Assembly (NCBI RefSeq): GCF_000003815.2
Contig: NC_049981.1
Span: 1,947,973-2,011,972 of the forward strand
Direction of reading: 5' to 3'
DNA: 64,000 nucleotides
From: Branchiostoma floridae
Taxonomy: Eukaryota > Chordata > Leptocardii > Amphioxiformes > Branchiostomatidae
A program made the position numbers and the translations under genes. Numbering within the stretch: position 1 is the first letter of the stretch; every line of letters starts with the position of its first letter. A model generated the notes under the pieces. The model saw only the letters and a program-made list of their open reading frames with translations, had not been told where the DNA came from and made no database searches. Shown here one piece after another: positions 1 through 11,300 of this stretch.

Positions 1-2830
1 ATGGATTCTTGTCGTTTTCTAAAGTTAGGAATGTTGCAAAACACTGAAAAGACCTGTTTTAAGATTACAAGATATATAGGATTCTGGTCTATCATTATCA
101 CCTACGGGTAACTTATACAGCTTTGAAGGGACGCCCAAACAGGAATGTTGACCACAAACTTTGAAGTGTTTCAATGCAGGACTAATAGACTTTACCCTTA
201 ATTGTGGCCGACGGGAAAATGGATGGATTCTTGTTGTTTTCTTTAGTAAGGAATGTTGTAAAACACTGAAAAGACCTGTTTTAAGATTACAAGATATATA
301 GGATTCTGGTCTATCATTATCACCTACGGGTAATTTGTACAGCTTTGAAGGGACGCCCAAACAGGAAGGTTGACCAAGCATTTTGGACTGTTCCAATGCA
401 AGCCTGATAGACTTTACCCAAAACTATGGCCGACGGGGGTAATGAATGGATTCTTGTTGTTTTCTAACGTTAGGAATGCTGTAGAGCATTGAAAACTCCT
501 GTTTTAAGATTATAAGATATATAAGATTCTTGTCTAGCAATATTGACTACGGCTAACTTGTACAGCTTAAAAGAGACGCCCAAACATGAATGTTTGAAGT
601 GTTTCAATGCAGGCCTCATAGACTAAACTGTGGCCGACGGCAAAATGGATGGATTCGTGTTGTTTTCTAAAGTAAGAAATGCTCTAGAACATTGACAAGT
701 CCTGTTATAAGATTATAAGACATGTGGGATTCTGGTCTAGCATTATTACCTACGGGTAACTTGTACAGCTTTAAGTTAAAATGACACCCAAACAGGAATG
801 TTGACGACGCATTTTGAAGTTTTTCAATGCAGGACTAATTGACGTTACCCCTAAATTGTGGCCGACGGGAAAATGGATGGATTCTTGTTGTTTTCTTAAG
901 TAAGGAATGTTGCAAAACACTGAAAAGACCTGTTTTAAGATTATAAGATATATAGGATTCTGGTCTATCATTATTAACTACGAATAACTTGTACAGCTTT
1001 GAAGGGACGCCCAAACAGGAAGGTTGACCAAGCATTTTGGACTGTTCCAATGCAAGCCTGATAGACTTTACACAAAACTATGGCCGACGGGGGTAATGAA
1101 TGGATTCTTGTTGTTTTCTAACGTTAGGAATGCTGTAGAGCATTGAAAACTCCTGTTTTAAGATTATAAGATATATAAGATTCTTGTCTAGCAATATTGA
1201 CTACGGCTAACTTGTACAGCTTAAAAGAGACGCCCAAACATGAATGTTTGAAGTGTTTCAATGCAGGCCTCATAGACTAAACTGTGGCCGACGGCAAAAT
1301 GGGTGGATTCTTGTTGTTTTCTAAAGTAAGAAATGCTCTAGAACATTGACAAGTCCTGTTATAAGATTATAAGACATGTGGGATTCTGGTCTAGCATTAT
1401 TACCTACGGGTAACTTGTACAGCTTTAAGTTAAAATGACACCCAAACAGGAATGTTGACGACGCATTTTGAAGTTTTTCAATGCAGGACTAATTGACGTT
1501 ACCCTAAATTGTGGCCGACGGGAAAATGGATGGATTCTTGTTGTTTTCTTAAGTAAGGAATGTTGCATAACACTGAAAAGACCTGTTTTAAGATTACAAG
1601 ATATATAGGATTCTGGTCTATCATTATTACCTTTGGGTAACTTGTACAGCTTTGATGGGACGCCCAAACAGAAATGTTGACCACGCAATTTGGAGTATTT
1701 GAATGCAGGCCTGATAGACTTTACCCTAAACAGTGGCCCACGGGAAATGGATGGATTCTTGTTGTTTTTCTAACGTTAAGAATGGTGTAGAGCATTGAAA
1801 CGTCCTGTTTTGTTGTTATAAGATATATAGGATTCTGGTCTATCATTATTACCTATGGGTAACTTGTACAGCTTTGAAGGGACGCCCAAACAGAAATGTT
1901 TACCATGCATTTTGGAGTTTTCAATGCAGGCCTGATAGACTTTACCCGAAACGATGGCCGACGGGAAAATGGATGGATTCTTGTTGTTTTCTAAAGTTAG
2001 GAATGCGGTAGAACATTGAGAAGTTCTGTTTTAAGATTGTAAGACATATAGGATTCTGGTCTAGCATTATTAATACCTACGGGTAACTTGTACAGCTTTA
2101 AAAGCACGCCCGAACATGAATGTTGACCACGTAATTTGGAGTGTTTCAATGCAGGACTAATAGACTTTACCCTAAATTGTGGCCGACGGGAAAATGGATG
2201 GATTCTTGTTGTTTTCTAAAGTAAGGAATGTTGTAAAACACTGAAAATATCGGTTTTAAGATTGTAAGACACATAGGATTCTGGTCTAGCATTATTAATA
2301 CCTACGGGTAACTTGTACAGCTTTATAATCACGCCCGAACAAGAATGTTGACCACGCATTTTGGAGTGTTTCAATGCAGAACTAATAGACTTTACCCTAA
2401 ATTGTGTCCGACGGGAAAATGGATGGATTCTTGTTGTTTTCTAAAGCAAGGAATGTTGCAAAACACTAAAAATACCTGTTTTAAGATTACAAGATATATA
2501 GGATTCTGGTCTAGCATTATTACCTACGGGTAACTTGTACAGCTTTGAAGGGACGCCCAAACAGAAATGTTGACTACCCAATTTGGAGTATTTCAATGCA
2601 AGCCTAATAGACTTTACCCTAAACCGTGGCCGACGGGAAAATGAAAGGAATCTTATTGTTTTCTAAAGTTAAGAATGCTGTAGATAATTGACAAGTCCTG
2701 TTTTAAGATTATAAGATATATAGGATTCTGGTCTACCACTATTACCTACGGGTAACTTGTACAGCTCTAAAGGAACGTTCAAACAGGAAGGTTGCCCACA
2801 AAGTTTTCAAGTGTTTCCATGTAGACCTGA
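1..2830. repeat. Satellite/minisatellite array, ~200-230-bp unit with ~655-bp higher-order period
   Basis: Tandem copies of a unit marked by GGATTCTTGTTGTTTTCTAA, ACCTACGGGTAACTTGTACA and TGGCCGACGGGAAAATGG. Unit starts are near 1, 223, 446, 648 and 878, so single units run about 200-230 bp. The block 223-877 recurs almost unchanged at 878-1531 (offset about 655 bp, three units), so there is a higher-order repeat; later units are more diverged. The array ends near 2830. Short open frames on both strands inside it are repeat artefacts. It lies beyond the last visible exon of the channel gene. Confidence 0.93.
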
Positions 2831-2835
2831 TATTT

Positions 2836-3040
2836 TCTCCAAGCAGAAGTTAGGCTCCGGCTTTTTTTTTACGTTTTTTTAGTCCTTTTAAAGCGAGCTT
2901 TCTATTTTGTATTGTATCTTGTATTGGCTGGCAGAGTTCAAGAAAAATGACAAAATAGAAAGCCCGATAAAAGCAAGGAACTTTTATAAAAGCGACTAAA
3001 AAATCGTCAAAAAACAGCTGGGGCATAGATTCGTCTCCCT
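2836..3040. mobile_element. MITE, family with TIR CTCCAAGCAGA (copy 1)
   Basis: About 205 bp, palindromic: the left end CTCCAAGCAGAAGTTAGGC is followed by a TTTTTTAGTCCTTTTA...TTTCTATTTTGT arm, answered by ACAAAATAGAAAGCCCGATA and GCGACTAAAAAATCGTC on the right. The same arms and core occur at 46961-47154. No coding capacity. The right terminus is eroded, so the exact end is uncertain. Confidence 0.75.
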
Positions 3041-4740
3041 AATGAGAAAACAATGGGGGTTATGGGCGAGAGGGAAAGAATGTAGGTGTGAAACGCATTT
3101 TGACCGCGCGCATTTGACCGCCCGGAGGGACCATAAACCGGATTTTTCGCCGTTATCCCAGAAATCTTCGCCTTTCCACGTTTATAAATCTTGGCCAGGG
3201 TCCATAAACGAAAAATGTCGCCAAAAGGGGCAATCTAACAGCGACAATTTTGAGGCGCTAATAAATCGCCCCAGAATTGTAACCAAAAATGTCCGTTTGT
3301 AACCATTCCGTGTTCGTAGTGCCCAATACACATCCCAGTCTGCAGTCAAGTGAAGCCAGACTTTGTACAAGTCAGATGAGATGTATTTGGGCAAGGAGGT
3401 TGAAAAATTTGGGTAAACCCTGTCCTGTCTTTTGTACGTAAGTTCTATAATCATTTGCTATAGACTCCCTTTTACATTTTTTCATATTGGCCTGTTTCTG
3501 TTGGCAGCTTGCGTTGTTTAGATTATGATTTGACAATGATTGTATAGATGCCGGAAATAGTCGTCGCTTCAGTTTACGGGCTTATAAATGTTTCCTGTTG
3601 TATAAGCACTGTAAAATGAAATACTATACATAGAGTGAAGATTTGTAAATATGATTTCATATAATTTGGATTGTGACCTCTGAGTGGTAAAACGAGTCTC
3701 CTCGAATCAGTAAGCCTTCAAGCATTTTGCACTTCAATGTTGACATCGTCAAATTATCTATATGTACATATACAAGTAAGTCTTATGGGTGGCAGTACAA
3801 AAGCCCAGCCGATGTGCAAAGTAAACACCTGTATATTTTGCACGAACAACAATGAATCTTATCCCTTTTATGTTGTCCAATTAACCCCTTGTTTTTTCTT
3901 TTATACTTTATAGGAGTATGCTAAGCATATTTCTCTAAGCCTCTACAGGAGGCAATTAGCATGTCCATGTCAGATAAATAAGAGAATCTTTTATAAACTC
4001 CAGTCAGTCCACTGTTTGTTCGCTTCTTTGGATCCGGAGTTGACGTAAAAAAATAAAGCGCGTCCTTGTTGATCTTATGGCAGGCTTGTGTGTTGTGAAT
4101 ATGGATGAGAGTCATCTATTTAAGTTAAATCCGTCCTCGGCACAGACACAACGGATCCACCATTTCCTTTGCTGTCTTTCCAGTAGGGTCACTTCGTGAC
4201 ACATCGATTTGGTTCTTCAAAGTACCGACTAAGATTTCTAATTCTAATTGACCATAATGTTTATACAATATCTTTTGAACAGACTGTTTTTACAAACTGG
4301 GCCGATATGTTTCAACTAACAGATCACAAACTCCTTGAATCTTCTTAAATCTTAGGTGGTACATAAAGGAGGAGCTGGGCGTAGCCGTCAAACCATATAT
4401 GTGAATGAATTCGGTGCTAATTCACTTGTAAATTAGTTAATCGGCAGAATAGTAGCGGCACTCGAGGGGAGGGGGAGTTTTTCACACTTTTTATTTTGAC
4501 TAAACAGTAGAATAACTTTGCGCAAGCTTTGTATCGCTTACAACGCATATTTTGGAGAACAGTCCACAAATGTTTAACCCATACATGAGCGACGTGGAAT
4601 TAAAAAAAGACAGCCTTTGTCTTGACCGCGTACGAAGTCTGTGGTTTATGACAAGACAAACATGCATGGAATACATACTTAAAATCTTTGAAAAGTGTTT
4701 GCATGCTGAATGCATATTTTGGAAACACGTGGAAACTTAT
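3041..4740. other. No recognisable gene
   Basis: About 1.7 kb of AT-rich sequence. I checked both strands for the missing CNBD exons of the channel and found none. Short open frames at 3042-3302 (+) and 3182-3454 (-) have no family signature and no convincing splice context. Confidence 0.5.
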
Positions 4741-4744
4741 CTGT

Positions 4745-5165
4745 TACATGTTGTAACTTTTTCACATAAAATCACATTCTTAGCTAGGACACCGGCTAAT
4801 GTGACATTATGTGAAACACTTTCACATAAAATAACATTTTGATCTGTCATGTGAAAAAATGTGATTTCAACTTCACATAATTTCACATTCGCCTCCGTCC
4901 AGTTTGCGGAGTAAAACCGTTTCACATCCCTTCACATTTTGTCACATTTCACATTCACATTTTTTTTGTCACGTTTTTGGGTTGTGCGGTTTCACATAAT
5001 CGATTCACATTTTTCGAAGGGTCACATTAATTCACATAGAATAACATTTGACGATTCACATTTTGAAAATAAATCACATTTTGGGTTTCACATTTTTCCA
5101 ATGGAAGTCACATTAAATCACATTTTCTTGGCATCGTGCACTAAATTCACATAATTTTCACATTT
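4745..5165. repeat. TTCACATT-rich degenerate simple repeat
   Basis: Dozens of spaced copies of TCACAT, TTCACATAA and TTCACATTTT plus their complement ATGTGAAA, in no fixed register. The motif stops abruptly near 5165, about 50 bp before the last visible channel exon (5217-5373). It looks like an expanded 7-9-mer, not coding sequence. Confidence 0.8.
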
Positions 5166-5216
5166 ATGCACCTTGTAGTGAAAAGGACAGTTAGGGCATA
5201 AAAACTGGATACAAAC

Positions 5217-5373
5217 CGATGATCCTCTGGTATAACGTGAATGTCACGTCAGCCTCTAGAGCCACTGGTAAACCCTCAAACAGTGATCGGGTTGCGATGC
5301 CACGTGTTCGCACCCACAGGTACTCATAGTGCTGGTCGACACGCTTCTGGAGACGTTCATCCACACCGTAGCA
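5217..5373 (-). CDS. CNGK: CNGK-like exon 25: C-linker, repeat III (last exon visible)
   Basis: Acceptor ATCGACAG at 5374. CYGVDERLQKRVDQHYEYLW, VRTRGIATRSLFEGLPVALE, ADVTFTLYQRII: a full A'-D' C-linker. The donor is less certain; ATCG/GTTTGT gives 157 nt. The CNBD that must follow is not found down to position 1. Confidence 0.78.
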
Positions 5374-8300
5374 CTGTCGATGAGAAAGTGAGAATATCCC
5401 GGGTAAGGCTTAGGTCCCAATTGAAAAAGGAGCCCTGCTGGGCAGGTCATCATCACTGGCTGTTTTTGACACTTTCGGGCGTGACCCTGCGTGGCCCTGT
5501 GGAATACCATGCGGCTCCCGGTGTATTTTTGGGCCCGGCCGAGCCCCGGGTTGAATTTAAGTTGGACCTAAAAAATGAACAAGGCACCGGTAACGGACAG
5601 ACGCCGTATGCTAATTATGAGCACACTGAGAGGTACCCCCTCAGTCCACCGGGACAAATTTGTGGCTTCGGGACCCGACCGGGGCTACATCCCTGACGGG
5701 CACCGGTGCACTGAGGACCAAAGTCTAACTTTGCAAATTGGGAATAACTAGCATAAAACCTCATGTGACAATTGACGCAAATTTGAACCATGAATGCGCC
5801 AAACATTGAGCGTGACAGAGGTTGAAAACTTAATTCGAAATGTCATGATCAGACGAAGAAGAACCTGCAAAATGTCTTTTTTTCTAGTACACAAGGGGAA
5901 ATGCTGAGGTCGCGACAGGTTTACCTTTAAGAAGGCGAAGATCAGCCTCAGTCTCTCCTGGTAGCGAGCGCGCTGCGCTGCCGCGTTGGCTAAGCTGGCC
6001 GCTACGCTGGCGACGATGTAACCATAGAACACGATTCCCACGATCTGAAGCAGGGCCATCAACACCATCTGTCGCAATGGAAGACAAAGGTAAGTGTCAT
6101 TCTGATTCATCATGGAAGCCCATCTGTATTGCCTATTGGTGGCGAACTCCACGGAACAAATTTGCAACGACCACAATCGCTTTCTTTCTCAGCAATAATG
6201 ACCAATCATGATCACTGCAAAACATGAACTCTCGAGAGTTACAGACACGTGATCTTATCAACAATCAACATGTGATCTTGCGGATACGTGATGTCAGCAA
6301 CCGGTCAAACGTGCCAGGAAGTTTATAAAGCCCACCGTCTCTGTTAACTTACTGACACCTTTCACCAATTAATGACGTCATGCATCCGTAAGACCACGTG
6401 TTGACAAGATCTCATGCCTACAAATCTAGCAAGCAGTCTGTAGCGATTGGTCATTACCGGGCCAAACAAACTGCCATTACGCCATACGACTCCACGCATA
6501 CTTTATGATCAACCCCGAAACCTGCTTGTACCTTTTAAATAATTCAAACCGACCTCATAATCCTTGTCTAAGCTGGCGTGCAAATCTCCATAGCCCACGT
6601 TGAGTGCCGTGGCGCATGCCCAGTACATGCTAGTGGCGTACATCTTGCCGTGTTCGTCTTCTTTGAAATCGTGCTCGTCCACCAACGTTCGGGCGATCCA
6701 GTTGTCCTCCACACAGGGTGTAGACAGAAAGGGCGGGCAGCCCATCAACCACACGACGCACGTGGTCCAGTGGGTGAAGATGAGTGAGTACAAGAAGAAC
6801 TTGACCTGTCTATAGCAAGCACAAAAGAACATTTGCTTGTCAATAATCATAAGTTAAACTTGCCGCGTGTCAAATGTGCAACACAACAACTAGTAGTGTC
6901 TTTGGAAGGTATGTCAGAAAGCAGTTACTCATTGACAAGCAACTGGATATGATTTTGGAAAAGGCCAGACGTTTCAGACAGCATCCACAATCTTTCGTCA
7001 GTGACACTTAGGAAAGCTGGTAGAAGAGCAGGTTTTATACCTTACCTATGAATCGATATGCAAAGGAGATGAAGACAAATAACGGATTGTCCAATAGGAA
7101 ACAAAAATAAGGCAAAGTCAAGACAAGGTTGATGCAATTTGACGATCCTGGGATTCTCACATTTTTTTATAAGTTAAATCAATTTGGTCGCTACTTTTAT
7201 AGTTTGTCGTTCGTTTTGCCACATAATCAATACAGACAATAGTCTTATAAATTCAAGACCTGATTAATCCAGTTTCGATCTCCACGTTGGACTCCAAGTA
7301 GTCAAAGAACAGCAGGAGGTTGTAGGCGATCAGCACACGGTTCAGCCTCAGAAGACCCACCAGAGCCATGAGGTCCGTGTAGTCCCACTGTGGACGGTAC
7401 ATGGTCAGAATTCATGGTCATTCAGAATTTGCAACGTAGAAAGAGTATTGCAAATTCTGGACTGAGGGCTAACTGCAGGTAACATGAAGGGGATGGATGA
7501 ATAAACGAAGTAGAACAAATAGCATGTGCCTACCCTAATTCAGGCCAGACTTCGACGCCACAAATTTGTCCCGGTGGACTGCCGGATATATCGGGGGTAC
7601 CCTCTGGTGTGCCTCACGGATATAGGTCACGTCGTCCATTTATTATGGGCCCCGTGCCGATTTTAACTGAGCCGAAAATAAGCACAACGGTCTGCTACTT
7701 TTAAAATGAACCCGTGGTTCGGCCGTACCCGCAAGATGTCCTATACGAGGCCACGTATAGGTTAGGACCGAAAGCCCCCCCCCCCCAAAAAAAAAACCCC
7801 AGCTCATTACCTGCCTGACAGGGCCCATTTTCAATTGGACATATATTTTGGCTAGCATGGGTACCATCTGGAAAGTAGTTAGCTCCGCATCCGGCGTTCA
7901 TTATATACTATATACAGTCGCTTCTAGCTCTGACATTCATTATACACTATATACAGTCCCTTCTCTGTGTTTCCGTCTGGGAACGCGGACCATCTTAACG
8001 TCTGGAATCGTCCAAATTTTGGAAGCAGGCGCTGATTGGTCCCTACACATGAGCGAAATATGGAATGGTTTCAAGCGCTCGTTCGAACAGACGTTCCAAC
8101 ACCGGACAAGCCCTCCGCCCGCTCGTGGGAGGCCTGTTGTCATCGAACAAGCGCTCTAGAACCTATTCCTAGATTCGCTCATTAACTGACGTTACCGCCA
8201 AACGGTTTGAATGCGCACATCTCCAGACGGATAGCAGAAGCGAACGTAGGAGCGAACTACTATCCGGATGGTACCCAGGCTATATTTTGGCCCGATAGAT

Positions 8301-11300
8301 GTTGTAATTAGCAAGTGTATCTAAGCAACGTAACTAAGAATGTCGTTACGAGGAGCATCTCAGGTTGTTACGAGGAGCATCCCAAGACCACATACGTACG
8401 TTTGTGATGAAGGGAATGGCCACCAGCTCAATAGGGAAGCTGGCCATGATGTCCATCAGGAAGTTAGTCTTGAGGTAATGTCTGGCAGTCTCCAGAGGGT
8501 GTGTCACCATCACGTGCTTATCGTTGTAGAAGGCTGCGTGCAGCTTGATGTACCTAGGCGACGGAAAAACAGGACCCGCCTGTTCTCACAAGCAATACAT
8601 AGGCATTTTGCTTTTGTTTGTATGCAACAAATCAAAGATATAACGTTAAGACCCATCAAGCAAATAGTGAAATACAAAATCATCAAACACAAATAATCAT
8701 ATCAGGGGTCGACCCACTGGACAGATCCACATGGAAGCGCGGTGTGAAGACTAGACAAAGCCGTTTGTTTGGTCTCCTAGGGTTAATGGACTAAACCTGA
8801 TAATTGTAAAACAAATCTACCGACAAATCAGTCATGCAATTAATAGTCTACTGTATATAGTCAACCCCAACTGTCCAATAAGGTGCACCAGGCCCGTCTA
8901 CGCCTGTTTGGTCACATTGCAAGGACAGAGCCACGGAAACAGCTGCCCTTCTGAGGAAACCGACCCTACTCAACTGGCCAGGCCCCAGGGGCCGTCCCAG
9001 GCATACCTAGCAAGAACAACTGAGGGACGACCTGAGGGCTGCCGGCCTCGACCTTAAGCTTACCACCGCCTGGGTGCTGGCCCTCAACAGACCTATGTGG
9101 AGATCTGTGTGTGCAGGCGCTACGCTCCATCCCGGAGAATGCGGACCTGAGTGAGTGAGTGTATATAGTTCGCATCATACCGGTATAACGTTGACTTACA
9201 TGTCCACGAAGTTGCAGACGTCCAGGCCGATGTTGATGCCGAATAAGGCCCAAGACTCGCGCAGCAGGGCGGCCTGTAACGTGTAGGTAAAGGTGGAGGC
9301 TGCCGCCATGAGCAAGCGCAAGCCTATCCACACACGGAACCACCTCCCAGAGGTCATGAAGGTGCGTCTGAAAGAGATAGAGAGATAGATTAGATTCTCT
9401 TGTCGATTTGACAGATGAGGAGGCAGACAGGCATTTGCCTGACCTGCACATGACTTTTTATGGTGAAGGAGGGGTGTGCAATTCCTTCTCCACCCTCTCG
9501 TCTATTGGAGCACTAAGTCTCACGGGGGCGACTGTATGCAACGTGTGAGGCGGCTCCAGTAGATGCAGCTTTGTTGTTCGGAGTATCCGTCACCTAGGAG
9601 GACTTCCGACCAAGGATGTAAGGGGTTCCTCCTACCCCAGACTCGTGTGTCATGGCGGGTGCGTCATGCCCGAACATGCCCCTAAGGCCTGTCTCGGCCA
9701 CAAAGGCCTGCCACTGCCACTAGCCGCAGCAGCTAGATACTCATTTACACCCGAGTTACGTGAGGAAAGAACGTTACAGAGAAGTCACGTGTTGAATCTA
9801 CATAACGTGACGTCACAGAAGCAGTGGATCGCTCATTCATTGACAAAGACTGGAGTTGGGCAGTTGGGATTTGGGGGTGAGTCCAATCTCTGTGTTGAAA
9901 ATTACAGTTTAACTTTGATCCAGGAAACAATAGACAATACCGTGGACAGGTTAGCCAATTTCGTTGATGAAGGTTAGAAATCTAGGTAATAAGAATCTAC
10001 CAAATAGCAGTTACTACTCAAGCAATTGGATATGATTTTGGAAATGGTCAGAAGTTTAAGATAACATCCGTTATCTTTCGTCAGCGACACTGAAGGGATC
10101 TCGCTGGAAGTCAGGTTTCCAAAATCATATCTTGTTGCTTGAGTAACTGTTATTTGGTGTATTTTATTATGTCTAACCTTCATCGACATATAAGACATAC
10201 ATCCGTTTATTGGAAATATAAAAAGTGAGAGTTCTTACCTCATCAGCAAATTGGACAGGATGCGAAGCGGTGTGCTCAAACGATGGAATGGCTCCAAGTA
10301 GTCTTTATCTCCCCCCAGCCCATCTGAGGGGAACTTGAAGACGGGCTCCGACTTTTTGCGGTGAAGACTGGGGAGATAAAGCGATTCCAGTTGATCATCG
10401 TCGGCCGTGGCGGCGACTTGGCTGAATGACCTGATCCGTGGCTTTGTTGGGCCTTCCGTTCCAATCTTACTCAACCGCAGCGCTTCGCGGAAGTCCTCCA
10501 TTTTGGACAGTTCGTGAAATTGCCTAGAAAAGACGAAAAACTATTCAAATATACATCATGCAATGGGCAGGATTCTGTGGGCGTCTGCCATTTATGATAC
10601 AGAAGTGCCAAGTGGAATTTTTAAAATGGGTCTTCGAAGAAAAACATTAATTACAATTAGCGAATCATCCACCAATAAACCAATGAACCAAGTGATAGTG
10701 TGATCATAATCAGCATGACCGGGAATCAAGATTCGTATGCAAGAAAACTTTTAACATACTTTTCAACGAGGGGATACTTCGAGAGCACATCCTCCAGGTC
10801 ATCTCGGGTCAAGATAATCAGCTCGACATATGTCCTGGATCGGATCGTGTCCGGCTGTTGGTCACCAAACAGCAGGGACAGCTGTCCGAAGTACTGACCA
10901 GGGCCCATGATACACAACGTCTCTGCCAGGTCATCCGTTAGTATCTATGGTGCGCAGTGACAGAGGAAGCAATTATTCCAGTAAGGTGAGTGGTAGGATA
11001 CAGGAGAATTACTTTGCACGACCAGTAACATACGTTCGCATAATTCCACCAGGTGCCATTATACCGCCACCTCAAAAAGCGTTGTTATAGAGGTCTTCTC
11101 AAGATTGTCTTCAACACCTAAATATCTGAATTGTATTACATTTAGGATATGTAACATTCGGTGTTCAAGACAATCTTGGGAAGACCTCTATACTAACATT
11201 TTTTGAGGTGGCGGTATTATAGCAGTCGATGTTATATACTTACTATGCTTGCGCTTCTGCAGTAACCGAGCATATTGCCAGGAACAATTGTGTAATTTTT

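Noticed and set aside
25..1688. Repeated open frames on the minus strand in the satellite
   Set aside because: They recur with the repeat unit and have no domain or splice signals.
3182..3454. Possible missing channel exon on the minus strand
   Set aside because: Translation does not show CNBD landmarks (P-G-D, G-E-x-S, R-T-A) or matching splice phase.
4552..4842. 96-residue plus-strand frame (MENSPQMFNPYMSDVE)
   Set aside because: Runs into the TTCACAT repeat and shows no known motif; kept as noise.
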